This document shows, piece after piece, positions 43,808-54,288 of a DNA stretch of 64,000 nucleotides. Where the stretch lies: contig CAIOZY010000046.1 of NCBI GenBank assembly GCA_903862935.1, forward strand, positions 35,511-99,510. Reading direction: 5' to 3'. Each line of letters starts with the position of its first letter. The stretch's first letter is position 1. A program made the position numbers and the translations under genes. The stretch is from an uncultured Opitutaceae bacterium. GTDB taxonomy: Bacteria > Verrucomicrobiota > Verrucomicrobiia > Opitutales > Opitutaceae. The notes under the pieces are model-generated. The model worked only from the letters and a program-made list of their open reading frames with translations, searched no databases and was not told the DNA's origin.

Positions 43808-45099
43808 ATGACTTTAACTGTCCCGAACCTCGCTCCCTCTCCCGGGGCCGACATCCCGTTGTTGTTGGTCACCCCGTTTTTCCTCCTTCTTGTGCTCATC
43901 GCTGCGATGCCGGTCTCCCCGGCCCCGTTCCGGCGGGCCTGGGAGCGGTATTATCCCCATGTTGCGGTCTCCCTGGGGCTGATCGTCGCGATCTATTACT
44001 TCATGCAGGTCCCCGGCGGCGCGGGCTCGATCGCGCGGACCGGATTCGATTACCTGTCGTTTATCTGCCTGATCGGCTCGCTTTTCGTGGTCGCGGGCGG
44101 TGTGCACATCAAGGTGAAGGGCGAGGGGACTCCGTTCGCCAACGTTCTGTTCCTGGCGTTCGCGGGGCTGACCGCCAACGTCATCGGCACCACCGGCGCG
44201 TCGATGGTTTTCATCCGCCCGTGGATCCGGGTGAACCGGCGGCGCATCAGCGGCTACCACGTCGCCTTCTTCATTTTCGTCGTCTCAAACGTGGGGGGGC
44301 CCTGACCCCCATCGGGGATCCGCCGCTGTTCCTGGGGTACCTCCAGGGCGTTCCCTTCTTCTGGCTGACCCGGCACATTCTCGCCCAGTGGCTGCTCACG
44401 GTCGGGGCTGTCCTCGCCGCCTTCTACGTGTTCGACGCGCGCAATTTCGGCCGGCAGGGGAGAATTCTCGAGGATGCAGCACCCGAGGGGGAGACCTGGT
44501 GCTTCGAGGGACGGATCAACCTCGTCTTCCTTCTGGTGATTATCGGCGCGGTCTTCCTCCCGGGCAGCTACCTGCTTAGGGAGGCGATCCTGGTCGCCGC
44601 AGCTGCGGCAAGCTGGCTTCTTACGCCGAAGCCGGTGCACGAGCAGAATGCGTTCAGCTTTGGCCCCATCCGGGAGGTGGCCGTGCTCTTTGTTGGCATA
44701 TTCGCGACCATGATGCCGGCCCTCGACTACCTCCGTCTGCACGGGGGGCGGCTCGGGGTCGTCGCACCGCTGCAGTACTACTTCGCCTCGGGAGCCTTGT
44801 CCTCGGTCCTGGACAACGCCCCGACCTACCTCAATTTCCTTCAAATCGCCCAGGCCACCTCGGGCTCGGCCAGCACGGTCCATCTCCTGGGGGCGCAGCC
44901 CCTGCTGGTGGCCAGCGTCAGCCTCGGCGCGGTCTTCTTCGGCGCCATGACGTACATCGGCAACGGCCCAAACCTGATGGTCAAGTCGATCGCCCACGAA
45001 TCCGGAGTGCGGTGCCCAAGCTTCTTCGGGTATATGCTGCGCTACAGCGTGCCGGTCCTGTTGCCGATTCTGGCCCTCAGCGGCTGGCTCTTTCTCTGA
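43808..45099 (+). CDS. NhaD-type sodium:proton antiporter (citrate-transporter superfamily), frameshifted
   Basis: Two frames make one ~430-residue polytopic membrane protein. Frame one (from ATG 43808) gives TM helices and TGASMVFIRPWIRVNRRRI up to SNVGG; it hits a stop after a G7 run (44293-44299). Frame two continues ALTPIGDPPLFLGYLQGVPFFW to the C-terminus at 45099, including DNAPTYLNF and GNGPNLMVKSIA, the second-repeat motifs of the ion-transporter family. One more G in the run joins them. Substrate is inferred; related proteins are annotated as Na+/H+ antiporters. Confidence 0.82.
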
Positions 45100-45119
45100 G
45101 CGCTCAGGCAAGGGGCTGT

Positions 45120-45151
45120 GGGCGGCCCTCCGTTCCACCAGAGGGCCGCCC
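45120..45151. terminator. Strong hairpin between convergent genes
   Basis: An 11-bp perfect stem (GGGCGGCCCTC / GAGGGCCGCCC) with a ten-base loop, between the antiporter and the KdpE-like gene. No T-run; probably works in both directions. Confidence 0.6.
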
Positions 45152-45282
45152 CGGGAACAGTTCCCCAGTTCTCCGCACTTCCACGTCGGAGAGCCGGGGC
45201 AGGGAACGCACCCCCCATGCCATTCCGAGTTAACAGAGAGTAACAACGCCCGAGTCGCCCGCCCGCTGCGTATCCTGACCTA

Positions 45283-46020
45283 TTACTTCAGCTCAGGATC
45301 GGCGACCAGACGGTAGCCTACGCCCGCCTCGGTCTGGAGAAATCTCGGAGCGTCGGGTTGGTCCTCCAGCTTACGGCGCAGCCTGAGCATAAAGATACGT
45401 AGATAGTGGGTCTGGGTCTCGGCCTTGGGCCCCCACAGCACGCAAAGAATCTGTCGGTGGGTCAGGACCTGATTGGGGTACTCCATGAGCAGATGCAGCA
45501 GCGCAAACTCCCGTGCTGTGAGCCTGACCTGCCTTCCCTGTTTGGTGACCTGCCGCAGCTTGGCGTTCACCTCGACCGAACCGAACCGTGCCGTGCCATC
45601 ACCGGGAGGCGGCCTGGCCCGCCGCAGCAATGCCCGCATGCGGGCCAGAAACTCCTTGTTTCCGTAGGGCCGGGTCAGAAAGTCGTCCGCGCCGGCATCG
45701 AGTCCGGCGACCCTGGTGTCCTCTTCGCTGAAGGGGGAAAGCACCAGCACCGGAACCTGACTCCATTCCCGCAGGCGCCGGAGGGTCTCAAGGCCGGTCA
45801 GATCAGGAAGCCCAAAATCGAGGATGATCGCCCCGGGCCGGTGCTGGGCCGCCTTGGCTAGACCAATCTGGGCGTTGCCTGCCTCGTGCACGGCGTAACC
45901 GGCGCCCTCGAGGGCGCAGCGAAGCGCACCCCGGCTTCCCGCATCGCCATCGATCACCAGGACGACGGGCAGGAAGGCCGGCAGGTCCACCGCGGTGGGG
46001 GCTCTGCTCAGGAGGGTCAT
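45283..46020 (-). CDS. KdpE-like OmpR-family response regulator
   Basis: A 245-residue regulator with receiver (VLVIDGDAGSR, phospho-Asp in AIILDFGLPDLTG, LSPFSEEDT, FLTRPYG) and a winged helix (VRLTAREFALLHLLMEYPNQVLTHRQIL, LRIFMLRLRRKLE, GVGYRLV). The LDFGLPD...LR.LREWS.VPVLVLS pattern is KdpE-like. The switch Lys is Arg (TRPYG), an unusual change that would weaken phosphorylation. No KdpD or kdp genes are adjacent. Divergent from amtB. Confidence 0.85.
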   Translation of the reverse strand: MTLLSRAPTAVDLPAFLPVVLVIDGDAGSRGALRCALEGAGYAVHEAGNAQIGLAKAAQHRPGAIILDFGLPDLTGLETLRRLREWSQVPVLVLSPFSEEDTRVAGLDAGADDFLTRPYGNKEFLARMRALLRRARPPPGDGTARFGSVEVNAKLRQVTKQGRQVRLTAREFALLHLLMEYPNQVLTHRQILCVLWGPKAETQTHYLRIFMLRLRRKLEDQPDAPRFLQTEAGVGYRLVADPELK

Positions 46021-46102
46021 AGGATGGGACTGGGGCCTGCTGTTGCAGCATTTGTACCAACTGCTGGCTCATTTTGAGCAAATCGCGGCTACCCCCGAAA
46101 AT

Positions 46103-46118
46103 TGGCATCCCACCTGCT
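46103..46118 (+). promoter_or_regulatory. Sigma-54-type promoter before amtB (copy 1)
   Basis: TGGCATCCCACCTGCT with the invariant GG and GC ten bases apart; 68 bases before ATG 46186. Matches known nitrogen-control promoters. Confidence 0.6.
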
Positions 46119-46185
46119 ACATCAGAGCGTTCCACCCCCTCGGTTCCACCCGGGGGACAATCAAAATCCAGCTTGTTTCGAGCCG

Positions 46186-47694
46186 ATGCACATCCTTCCA
46201 CGTGTGATTAGGGCGGCGCTTGCCTGCTTGGCTGCGGGCTTGCTCTGTCGCATTCCGATGGTCGCCGCTGATGCGCCCCATCCCGCCCCGGTCCCGGCGC
46301 CGCCGGTTCCCACCCTCGAGCAGCGGGTCGCGGGCCTGGAGGCCTACCTGGCCAACGCGGATCCGGCCGCCACGCTGAAAGACTCAAAGGGCAACATCCC
46401 GAGCGGGCTGACGACCCCCTCGGTGGGAGTGGCGGGCCCGGGCCATAATGTCTGGCAGATGACGTCGTCGGCCCTGGTGCTCTTCATGACGCTGCCAGGC
46501 CTTGCCCTGTTTTATGGAGGGCTTGTGCGCCGCAAGAACGTCCTGTCGGTGATGGCCCAGTGTCTGCTGCTGAGCGGACTAGTCACGATCCTGTGGTGGC
46601 TGTGCGGCTATAGCCTTGTCTTCCACTCGGGGAGCGCGGTTCTCGGGGGCCTCGGGTTTGCCTTCCTGAACGGGGTCTCCGCCGCGCCCAATACCGACTA
46701 TTCCTTCTGGGTCTCCCATAATGTATTCGCAATCTACCAGCTGATGTTCGCCATCATCACCCCGGCCCTGATCGTCGGGGCGATCGCCGAGCGGATGAAG
46801 TTCTCGGCGATCTTCCTTTTCGTGGTCCTTTGGATGTTCGTCGTCTATTTTCCCCAGGCCCACATGGTCTGGGGAATCGACGGGTTCATGAACGGGGTCT
46901 GGAACCCGGCCGCAGGGATCAAGGCGATCGACTTTGCTGGGGGAACCGTGGTCCACATGACCTCGGGGTGGTCCGCCCTGGTGCTGTGCATCATCCTCGG
47001 AAAGCGCATCGGCTTTGGACGGGATAACCTGGCCCCGCACAGCCTCGTCCTGTGCATGGTCGGCACAGGCATGCTCTGGGTCGGCTGGTACGGGTTCAAC
47101 GCCGGAAGCGCGGTCGCCGCTGACGGGGTCGCTGCAAACGCGTTCACCACCACGACGCTCGCAGCGGCGGTGGCCTCGTTCGTCTGGCCGATGGCGGAGT
47201 GGCTGACCAAGGGCAAGCCGAGCGTCCTCGGCTTCTGCTCAGGCGCGGTCGCCGGGCTGGTCGTCATCACGCCGGCGTGCGGGTTCGTCACGGTCAACGG
47301 CTCGGTCCTGATTGGGGTCGCGGCGGGGATCGTCCCCTGGTTCTTTTGCTACAAGGTCAAGAGCTGGATCGGCTACGACGACGCTTTGGACACGTTTGGC
47401 GTGCACGCGGTCGGAGGAACCCTCGGGGCGTTCCTCACGGGGGTTCTGGCCCGCAACGGAGCGAACGCGAACCTGGCGGCCAACCTCAAGGACAAGGTCC
47501 TGGACTCGTGCCTGCAGCCGCTCGTTTTCGAGCAGCTCAAGGCGATCGGGCTCACGATCCTGCTCGCGGTCGCCGGAACCACAGCAATTGCCTACTTGGT
47601 GAAGGCGCTGATTGGCCTGCGGCCGTCGCGCGAGGAGGAGATGGAGGGGCTCGACCTGACCGACCACGGCGAACCCGGCTATCATCACGACTAA
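46186..47694 (+). CDS. amtB: Ammonium transporter AmtB (copy 1)
   Basis: A 502-residue Amt channel: signal peptide (about 1-24), a ~60-residue periplasmic stretch, then the channel domain with ~11 TM helices. Key motifs: LFYGGLVRRKNVLSVMAQ, then TVVHMTSGWSALV with a pore His, WVGWYGFNAGSAVAADG, and GVHAVGGTLGAFLTG with the second pore His. The C-terminal tail binds PII. ATG 46186 is used since upstream residues lack a signal peptide pattern. glnK follows after 18 bp. Confidence 0.95.
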   Translation: MHILPRVIRAALACLAAGLLCRIPMVAADAPHPAPVPAPPVPTLEQRVAGLEAYLANADPAATLKDSKGNIPSGLTTPSVGVAGPGHNVWQMTSSALVLFMTLPGLALFYGGLVRRKNVLSVMAQCLLLSGLVTILWWLCGYSLVFHSGSAVLGGLGFAFLNGVSAAPNTDYSFWVSHNVFAIYQLMFAIITPALIVGAIAERMKFSAIFLFVVLWMFVVYFPQAHMVWGIDGFMNGVWNPAAGIKAIDFAGGTVVHMTSGWSALVLCIILGKRIGFGRDNLAPHSLVLCMVGTGMLWVGWYGFNAGSAVAADGVAANAFTTTTLAAAVASFVWPMAEWLTKGKPSVLGFCSGAVAGLVVITPACGFVTVNGSVLIGVAAGIVPWFFCYKVKSWIGYDDALDTFGVHAVGGTLGAFLTGVLARNGANANLAANLKDKVLDSCLQPLVFEQLKAIGLTILLAVAGTTAIAYLVKALIGLRPSREEEMEGLDLTDHGEPGYHHD

Positions 47695-48051
<357 letters not shown>

Positions 48052-48085
48052 GGCGGGCCCCGCCCCTCAGGGCAGAGCCGATTCG

Positions 48086-48118
48086 GCAAAGGCCCGCTCT
48101 TTCGAAGCGGGCCCTTGC
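48086..48118. terminator. Hairpin between the two convergent glnK genes
   Basis: Stem GCAA-GGCCCGCT / AGCGGGCC-TTGC (one mismatch), loop CTTTCGA. Positioned to end both operons; no long T-run. Confidence 0.6.
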
Positions 48119-48145
48119 TGCTTCAACAGGCGGGGAACCGGACGG

Positions 48146-48493
<348 letters not shown>

Positions 48494-48581
48494 TTAGAGC
48501 GGGGATTGAGGGTTGGCGGGTTGGGTCTGAGCCCATTGCTCCCAGTTTTGGTCTTGGTGGGAAAGGGACGGCGGCAACGGG

Positions 48582-48911
48582 CTACCGGAATGCCGCCGTG
48601 CGAACGCGCAGCTGCTGCCAGAGGGTCCAGCCGTAGCCCAGGACGACGCCCGCGGAGACGAACCAGCGGGTGCTGCCGGCGAAGAGCAACGGGCACAGCA
48701 GCTGGACCGCGGCGAGGACGATCAGCAGGTAGGCCACCCGCCGGCCCGAGCCGGGCATCACCGCCCAGCCGGACTTGAGCCTCCCGTCGTCCTGGAGTTT
48801 TTCGTGGCGGCGGCGGGCTGCCCCTTGCAGGGTGCCAAAGCCGATCCCGATGACGCCGCCGGCCAAACCGGCGGCGATCGGGGAGAGGAGGTCGACGAGG
48901 TGCAGTTCCAT
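48582..48911 (-). CDS. Small two-helix membrane protein
   Basis: A 109-residue protein with a first helix (LLSPIAAGLAGGVIGIGFGTLQGAA), a basic loop, and a second hydrophobic pair (VAYLLIVLAAVQLLCPLLFAG, FVSAGVVLGYGWTL). Unknown function; it lies between amtB2 and glnK2, so it could be an accessory of the channel. ATG 48911 is 17 bp after the amtB2 stop. Confidence 0.65.
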   Translation of the reverse strand: MELHLVDLLSPIAAGLAGGVIGIGFGTLQGAARRRHEKLQDDGRLKSGWAVMPGSGRRVAYLLIVLAAVQLLCPLLFAGSTRWFVSAGVVLGYGWTLWQQLRVRTAAFR

Positions 48912-48928
48912 GTCGGTTGGGCTCTGGG

Positions 48929-50626
48929 TTACCTGACCATCGGGGTCTCGGATCCCTTGTCCATGACCATGCCCGCGTATCCCGGAACGCCCATCTCGGG
49001 AACGTCCAGCCCTTCGATCTCGACGTCGAGCGAGACCCGGTTGCCCACGAGCCATTCGGCGATGTAGTAGGCGATCAGGGAGAAGACCGTCAGGGTGACG
49101 AAGCAGGTCGCGACGCCGATGAGCTCAGCCCAGAACTGGCCCATGCCGCCACCGTAGAACAGGCCCCGCACGGTCCCCGCGACGTTGTTCCATCCGTCGC
49201 CGTACGTGCCGTCGGCGAAGAGGCCGAGCGAGAGGCACCCCCATGCCCCGTTCACACCGTGGACGGAGATGGCGCCCACCGCGTCGTCGATTCCGGCCTT
49301 CTCAAAGAAGAACACCGCCTCGACGACCAGGAGCCCGGAGATCAGGCCGATCAGGGCTGCTCCCCCGGCGCTCACGAACGCGCAGGGCGCCGTTATGGCC
49401 ACCAGGCCGGCCAGCATGCCGTTGCACATCATCGATGGGTCGGGCTTCTTGGTCCTCACCCACCACATCCACAGCGTGGAGGCGAGGGCCCCCGTCGCCG
49501 AGGCGAGCATCGTGTTGACGGCCACGACCGCGATTCTCAGGTCGGTCCCTGCGAGGGAGGAGCCTGGATTGAAGCCGAACCACCCGAACGCGAGGATGAA
49601 GGTCCCGAGCATCACCATGGGGATGCTGTGGGGGGTGATCGGGTGGACGATCTTGCCGTTCCGGTCGTATTTTCCGTGCCGGGGCCCGATCAGCCAGGCG
49701 AAGATGAGCGCGATAACGCCGCCCTGCATGTGGACGACCGAGGAGCCGGCGAAGTCCACGTGACCGTGTCCGAGGCCGGGGAAGTTCACCCCGAGTTGGG
49801 AGAGCCAGCCGCCACCCCAGACCCAGTTGCCGAAGATCGGATACATGACCGTGCCGATGAGGCATCCGTAGATCATGAACGCCGAGAACTTCCATCGCTC
49901 GGCCACGCCCCCGGTCGGAATCGTGGCGGTGGTGTCCATGAAGACCATTTGAAACAGGAACAGCGCGAAGGCAGCCGAGTCGTAGCCGGCCCCCTGGAGC
50001 ATGAACCCTTTGGTGCCCAGCAGGCCGAAGGGATGTCCGAACAGGTTTACGGTCCATTCGCCGTCCAGGCCGCCGTAGCCGCCCAGGGTTCCTATAGAGC
50101 CCATGCCGCCAAACATGAAGGCAAAGCCGCACAGGTAGAACCCGAGCATTCCCAGCGGGTAGATCATGAAGTTCATGGACATCGTGTGGCCGGCGTTCTT
50201 CGCCCGGCACAAGCCGGTCTCCACCAGAGCGAAACCGGCCTGCATGAACATCACCAGAAAGCCGGTGACCAGGGTCCACATGAAGTTGATCGCGACCCGG
50301 TTGTGGCCGACGGAGTCCGCCAGCTTCACGGCGAGAGGCTCCAGCTTCGACTGGGACGCGAAGTCATCGGAGGCCTTCTTCGCGTCCTGGTAGACCTTGA
50401 GCTTCGCCGGGTCCTGCCTGTCGCTGGTGCTCAGTTCGGCGGGTGCGCTGACCAGGAAGCTGCCGTTGGGCGACTGCGCGTCCGCGGCGAGCCCGGTCGC
50501 CGTTCCAGACGGGTCCGGCTTCGGAGCCTCGTCGGCCCTGAGCGCCGGTTGTAGTGTGCAGCAAAAGAGCGCAGCCCCGAGCAGGGCCGCGCGAAACCAT
50601 AGCGAGCTGGTGTATCGAGTTGTCAT
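48929..50626 (-). CDS. amtB: Ammonium transporter AmtB (copy 2)
   Basis: A 565-residue Amt protein, with signal peptide, ~80-residue N-terminal region and the channel. Motifs: QAGFALVETGLCRAKNAGHT, FMDTTATIPTGGVAERWKFSAF, VVHMQGGVIAL (pore His), GWFGFNPGS, and SVHGVNGAWGCLSLGLFADG (second His). It is the subtype with longer loops (common in Bacteroidota/Verrucomicrobiota and cyanobacteria). It has its own sigma-54-type promoter 20 bp before ATG 50626 and leads the unit with glnK2. Confidence 0.95.
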   Translation of the reverse strand: MTTRYTSSLWFRAALLGAALFCCTLQPALRADEAPKPDPSGTATGLAADAQSPNGSFLVSAPAELSTSDRQDPAKLKVYQDAKKASDDFASQSKLEPLAVKLADSVGHNRVAINFMWTLVTGFLVMFMQAGFALVETGLCRAKNAGHTMSMNFMIYPLGMLGFYLCGFAFMFGGMGSIGTLGGYGGLDGEWTVNLFGHPFGLLGTKGFMLQGAGYDSAAFALFLFQMVFMDTTATIPTGGVAERWKFSAFMIYGCLIGTVMYPIFGNWVWGGGWLSQLGVNFPGLGHGHVDFAGSSVVHMQGGVIALIFAWLIGPRHGKYDRNGKIVHPITPHSIPMVMLGTFILAFGWFGFNPGSSLAGTDLRIAVVAVNTMLASATGALASTLWMWWVRTKKPDPSMMCNGMLAGLVAITAPCAFVSAGGAALIGLISGLLVVEAVFFFEKAGIDDAVGAISVHGVNGAWGCLSLGLFADGTYGDGWNNVAGTVRGLFYGGGMGQFWAELIGVATCFVTLTVFSLIAYYIAEWLVGNRVSLDVEIEGLDVPEMGVPGYAGMVMDKGSETPMVR

Positions 50627-50645
50627 GGTTGAGCGGCGCACCCCA

Positions 50646-50661
50646 AGCACCTTACATGCCA
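50646..50661 (-). promoter_or_regulatory. Sigma-54-type promoter before amtB (copy 2)
   Basis: On the minus strand TGGCATGTAAGGTGCT: matches the -24/-12 consensus at all but one position. Twenty bases before ATG 50626, leaving a leader of ~9 bases. Confidence 0.65.
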
Positions 50662-50787
50662 CGGACCGTTCCCTGCTCGGGGACGGGCATTAAATTCGTG
50701 TAAACAGGCGGCCCGGCGGGATCCTCCTCGGATGCGTTTTGAGTTGCTCACCTCTGGGGGCCAGCCTCACATAAACCAATTGTCCCA

Positions 50788-51402
50788 ATGATCCTAGGCG
50801 TCACGGGTGGGCTGGGCTGCGGCAAGTCGTCCGCGGCGGCCTTTTTCGAAAAGCGGGGATTTTCCCGGCTCGACTCGGACGCGATCGTCCGCGAGCGGGC
50901 GCTCACGGACCCGGGGGTCTGCGCGGCCCTGCGCGCCCGCTACGGGGACGGCGTCTTCAGTGCGGGCGGTGCGGTCGACCGGTCAGCCCTGGCGTCCCGG
51001 GTTTTTGTCGACGATACGGAACGTCTTTTCCTTGAGTCGATTACGCACCCGATTGTGTTTGCCGCCTGGAGGGAGGCCCTGACCTCAGGACCGGGCCTAA
51101 ATTGGGTCATCGAGACCCCCCTTCTTTTCGAGAAGGACCTCGAGAATTGGTTTGATTTTACCGTCTGCGTCGCCTGTTCTTCAGTGCAGCAATTCGTACG
51201 CCTGGAGCAACGCGGCTTGAGCCGCGAGCTCGCCAGACAACGCATTTCGAAGCAATTACCGCTGGCCCGGAAGATCGAACTGGCCGACTTTGTCCTTTGG
51301 AACGACGGTTCCCTCGAGTTTCTGGAGACTGAGGTCAATTGCCTTGCAGATGCCCTGGCGCAGGCGGCCCCCCCCCAGCCCCCTAGAGGGGCCTCTTATT
51401 GA
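50788..51402 (+). CDS. coaE: Dephospho-CoA kinase
   Basis: A 204-residue P-loop kinase for the last step of coenzyme A synthesis. Walker A GGLGCGKSS (8-16), the DSD base at about 29-31 (RLDSDAIVRE), and the lid region LEQRGLSRELARQRISKQLPLARKIELADFVLWNDGS. Length normal. rho follows 9 bp later, a coaE-rho arrangement I associate with Verrucomicrobiota. Confidence 0.93.
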   Translation: MILGVTGGLGCGKSSAAAFFEKRGFSRLDSDAIVRERALTDPGVCAALRARYGDGVFSAGGAVDRSALASRVFVDDTERLFLESITHPIVFAAWREALTSGPGLNWVIETPLLFEKDLENWFDFTVCVACSSVQQFVRLEQRGLSRELARQRISKQLPLARKIELADFVLWNDGSLEFLETEVNCLADALAQAAPPQPPRGASY

Positions 51403-51411
51403 ACCCACGCC

Positions 51412-53325
51412 ATGAGCAAATCCCATACTGACGACGACGGAAGGCCCGCCGCCGGTTCCGAGTCGGCGGCCACCCGCAAGCCCAAGAGGAGCCTTCCGCG
51501 CGGCCGCAAATCGGCTCCGAAGGCGTCGGCCGCGGCCGAGCCCCGGTCGGAGGCCCCCGAGCGCGGCGCGGCCCATCCCGTGGAGCAGAAGGCCCCGGCC
51601 CCGCAGGAGGCTCCGCAAGCGGAGCGCCCGGCGAGCCCTGGGCCGGAGGCCCGAGAGAGCCAGCAGGCGCATAGGGCCCCCGAGCCGGCATCCGGCGGGG
51701 CTCAGAGTGGTGCGCAGCAGCAGTCCGGCGGCGACCGCGGAGTGTCCTCCGACGGTCCCGGACCGCAGCAGGGAACCTACACGGCCCAAGCCGATAACGG
51801 CGGCGGCGGCGGCGGAGGAGGAGGAGGGCACGGGCGCGGCGACTGGCAGGAGCGCAAATTTTGGAAGCACGGCAAGCACAAGCGGGGCCGCTTTGGGAAG
51901 AGCTGGCAGCAGGGCCCCTCTGGGGCAGGCCCGGCCTTCCCGCAGCAGCCGCCACCCCCGGCGCCCGCGCCGGTCTACGGAGACATTCCGCCGGCCTCCC
52001 GGTACGCGGACCTTGCGGCCCTGGACGCCCTGGCCGCTGACCTGTGCTCGGGAGCGGGAAAGCCGCTGTTCCTGGACGAGCTCTACGGGCTGACCCTGGC
52101 GGAGCTCACGGTCTTCGCCCGGGAGACCGAGGTCTCCTTCGAGGGGCTGCCCAACCGAAAGCAGCTTCTGGGCCTCATCCTCGCCAAGGCGGCCTCCTCC
52201 AAGCAGCCGATCCTGGACCGCGGCTATATCGACCTCACCGACCGCGGGGCCTTCATCGTCCACGAGCGGGTCAATTACCGGCTGTACCCCGAGGATGCGT
52301 TCCTTCCCGAGAGCCTGATCCGTCGCTACGGCCTCAAGCGGGGCCACCGCCTGACCGTGCAGGTCCAGGCGCCCGTCCAGGAGAACGAGCGCTGCCCGGC
52401 GGTCGTGCAGGTCAGAGACGTGATGGGCATGCCCCCCGAGGAGATCTCCAAGGTGCCTCCCTTCGAGGAACTGATCCCGTACTATCCGCTCAAGCGCATT
52501 TTGCTGGAGGCCCCGGCGATCCACACCAAGGACGTGTCCATGCGCGCGGTCGACATCCTGACCCCGATCGGCTTCGGCCAGCGCGGGCTGATCGTGGCGC
52601 CGCCCCGTACGGGCAAGACGATTCTCCTCCAGAATATCGCCAACTCGATCTCCGAGAACAGCCCCGACGTTAAGCTGATCCTGCTATTGGTTGACGAGCG
52701 CCCCGAGGAGGTCACCGACTTCCGGCGCCATACGAAGGGGGAGGTCGTCTCCTCCACCTTTGACGAGTCCCCGGAAAGCCACATCCACTGCGCTGAGATG
52801 GTCGGGGAGAAGGCCCGGCGCCTGCTCGAGTGCGGCCAGCACGTCGTGATTCTGCTCGACTCAATCACGCGCCTGGCGCGGGCGTACAACGCCCTCGCGT
52901 CGAACCAGGGAAAGATCATGTCCGGCGGCCTTGAGGCCACCGCATTGCAAAAGCCCAAGCGCTTTTTCGGGGCGGCGCGCAACATCGAGGGGGGCGGGAG
53001 CCTGACCATTATCGGCACGGCGCTCATCGACACCGGCAGCCGCATGGACGAGATCATCTTCGAGGAGTTCAAGGGCACCGGCAACATGGAGCTCCACCTC
53101 GACCGGGGTCTGGTTGATCGCCGGGTGTTCCCGGCGATCAACATCGACCGCTCCGGAACCCGCAAGGAGGAGCTGATCTACCACCCCGAGGAGTTGCAGC
53201 GCATCTACGGCCTTCGGCGGGCGATGCAGGGGCTGGGCCCGATCGAGTCGATGGAGATGCTGATCCAGCGCCTGAAGAAGACGCAGTCCAACGCCGAGTT
53301 CCTCTTAAGCCTCAGCCGGCAATAG
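51412..53325 (+). CDS. rho: Transcription termination factor Rho (copy 1, long N-terminus)
   Basis: A 637-residue Rho. The first ~190 residues are a disordered Lys/Arg/Gly/Pro/Gln-rich extension including a Gly10 run coded by a GGC/GGA microsatellite (51799-51828). Then the primary RNA-binding domain ([14 protein letters not shown]), Walker A PPRTGKT, Walker [15 protein letters not shown]-loop [13 protein letters not shown]-loop [16 protein letters not shown] and [11 protein letters not shown]. All catalytic motifs intact. Such long basic insertions are known in several phyla and bind extra RNA. It ends with a 14-bp overlap on the convergent YhaM-like gene. Confidence 0.97.
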   Translation: MSKSHTDDDGRPAAGSESAATRKPKRSLPRGRKSAPKASAAAEPRSEAPERGAAHPVEQKAPAPQEAPQAERPASPGPEARESQQAHRAPEPASGGAQSGAQQQSGGDRGVSSDGPGPQQGTYTAQADNGGGGGGGGGGHGRGDWQERKFWKHGKHKRGRFGKSWQQGPSGAGPAFPQQPPPPAPAPVYGDIPPASRYADLAALDALAADLCSGAGKPLFLDELYGLTLAELTVFARETEVSFEGLPNRKQLLGLILAKAASSKQPILDRGYIDLTDRGAFIVHERVNYRLYPEDAFLPESLIRRYGLKRGHRLTVQVQAPVQENERCPAVVQVRDVMGMPPEEISKVPPFEELIPYYPLKRILLEAPAIHTKDVSMRAVDILTPIGFGQRGLIVAPPRTGKTILLQNIANSISENSPDVKLILLLVDERPEEVTDFRRHTKGEVVSSTFDESPESHIHCAEMVGEKARRLLECGQHVVILLDSITRLARAYNALASNQGKIMSGGLEATALQKPKRFFGAARNIEGGGSLTIIGTALIDTGSRMDEIIFEEFKGTGNMELHLDRGLVDRRVFPAINIDRSGTRKEELIYHPEELQRIYGLRRAMQGLGPIESMEMLIQRLKKTQSNAEFLLSLSRQ

Positions 53326-54286
53326 GCCGGGTCAGCAGCGGGGTCTCCAGGCCGGGCAGGCGCTCCGAGAATTCCTGGCCTGCGGGGGCCTGCCGAAGCG
53401 CCGCCTGCACCATACCCATGCGGGCGTCCAGGTTGTCGATCATGGAGACAAAGACCGCCTCCGGCGTCGCTGCGAGCGCGGCCGCGCCCCACTCAAGCTT
53501 GCCCTGGTGGCTCAAGATGACGTGCTCGAGCCGCTCAAGCCGCTCCGGGTCGAGCCGGGCCTTCAGGCCCGCCTTGCGCACCATCTGGTAGCCGAGGACG
53601 ACGTGGCCCTGGAGGATCCCCGGGCGGCTCTTTCGCGGGGCCAAGGTCCCCTCGTACTCGACGGTCTTGCCGATGTCGTGGAGGAGGACCCCGGCGAGCG
53701 CCAGGTCGGGGTCGACCTCGGGGTAGAGGGGCAGCAGGGCCTTGGCCGCCCGGGCCATCCGGGTCGTGTGCTCGAGCAGGCCGTGCCGGTAGCCGTGGTG
53801 CATCATGACGGCCGCCGGGGAGACGCGGAAGGCCTCGCCGATCTCGTCAAAGACCCCCCGGACGGTTGCCGCCAGCTCCGGGTGGCGCAGCGCCCCGACA
53901 AACCCCTGGAACTCGGCCCAGAGGGCTGCCGGGTCCTCGGGGGAGGCCTCGACCAGGCCGTCGAGGACCCCGGGGGCCTTCAGTTCGGACTCGTCCAGGA
54001 CGGCCGCCTTGGCCAGGCGCGGGGCGATCCGGTTCTGGTAGAACTCCATCTTGCCCTCGAGCCTCAGGACCGACCCGTCGGGCGCGGCCTTCAGGGCCTC
54101 GTAGGCGGGGTTGTCGCTGAAGACCGTGCACAGGAAGGACCCGGTCCTGTCCCCGAACTCCGCGCTCAGGAAGGCGTTACCGTTGGAGGCGGTCTTCGGG
54201 TTGAGCCTGCGGGCCACGAGGACCGCGGCGAAGGGCTTGCCGCCTCCGAGGCTCTTCAGTTCGCGAACGGTCAGGGTGTCGCTCAT
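53312..54286 (-). CDS. YhaM-like 3'-5' exoribonuclease (OB fold + HD domain)
   Basis: A 324-residue protein: N-terminal OB-fold (FAAVLVARRLNPKTASNGNAFLSAEFGDRTG), then an HD domain with HHGYRHGLLEHTTRMARAA and AGVLLHDIGKTVEYE, followed by HVVLGYQMV and SHQGKLEWG. This is the YhaM/CBF1 layout for a Mn-dependent RNA/DNA exonuclease. The start ATG 54286 sits 2 bp from the end of the phosphatase gene. Confidence 0.88.
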   Translation of the reverse strand: MSDTLTVRELKSLGGGKPFAAVLVARRLNPKTASNGNAFLSAEFGDRTGSFLCTVFSDNPAYEALKAAPDGSVLRLEGKMEFYQNRIAPRLAKAAVLDESELKAPGVLDGLVEASPEDPAALWAEFQGFVGALRHPELAATVRGVFDEIGEAFRVSPAAVMMHHGYRHGLLEHTTRMARAAKALLPLYPEVDPDLALAGVLLHDIGKTVEYEGTLAPRKSRPGILQGHVVLGYQMVRKAGLKARLDPERLERLEHVILSHQGKLEWGAAALAATPEAVFVSMIDNLDARMGMVQAALRQAPAGQEFSERLPGLETPLLTRPIAG

Positions 54287-54288
54287 GG

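Noticed and set aside
48917..50554. 545-codon plus-strand open frame
   Set aside because: Antisense to amtB copy 2; low-complexity His/Glu/Gly-rich shadow.
51799..51828. GGC/GGA microsatellite as a phase-variation switch in rho
   Set aside because: The repeat unit is three bases, so length change keeps the frame; it only alters the poly-Gly linker.
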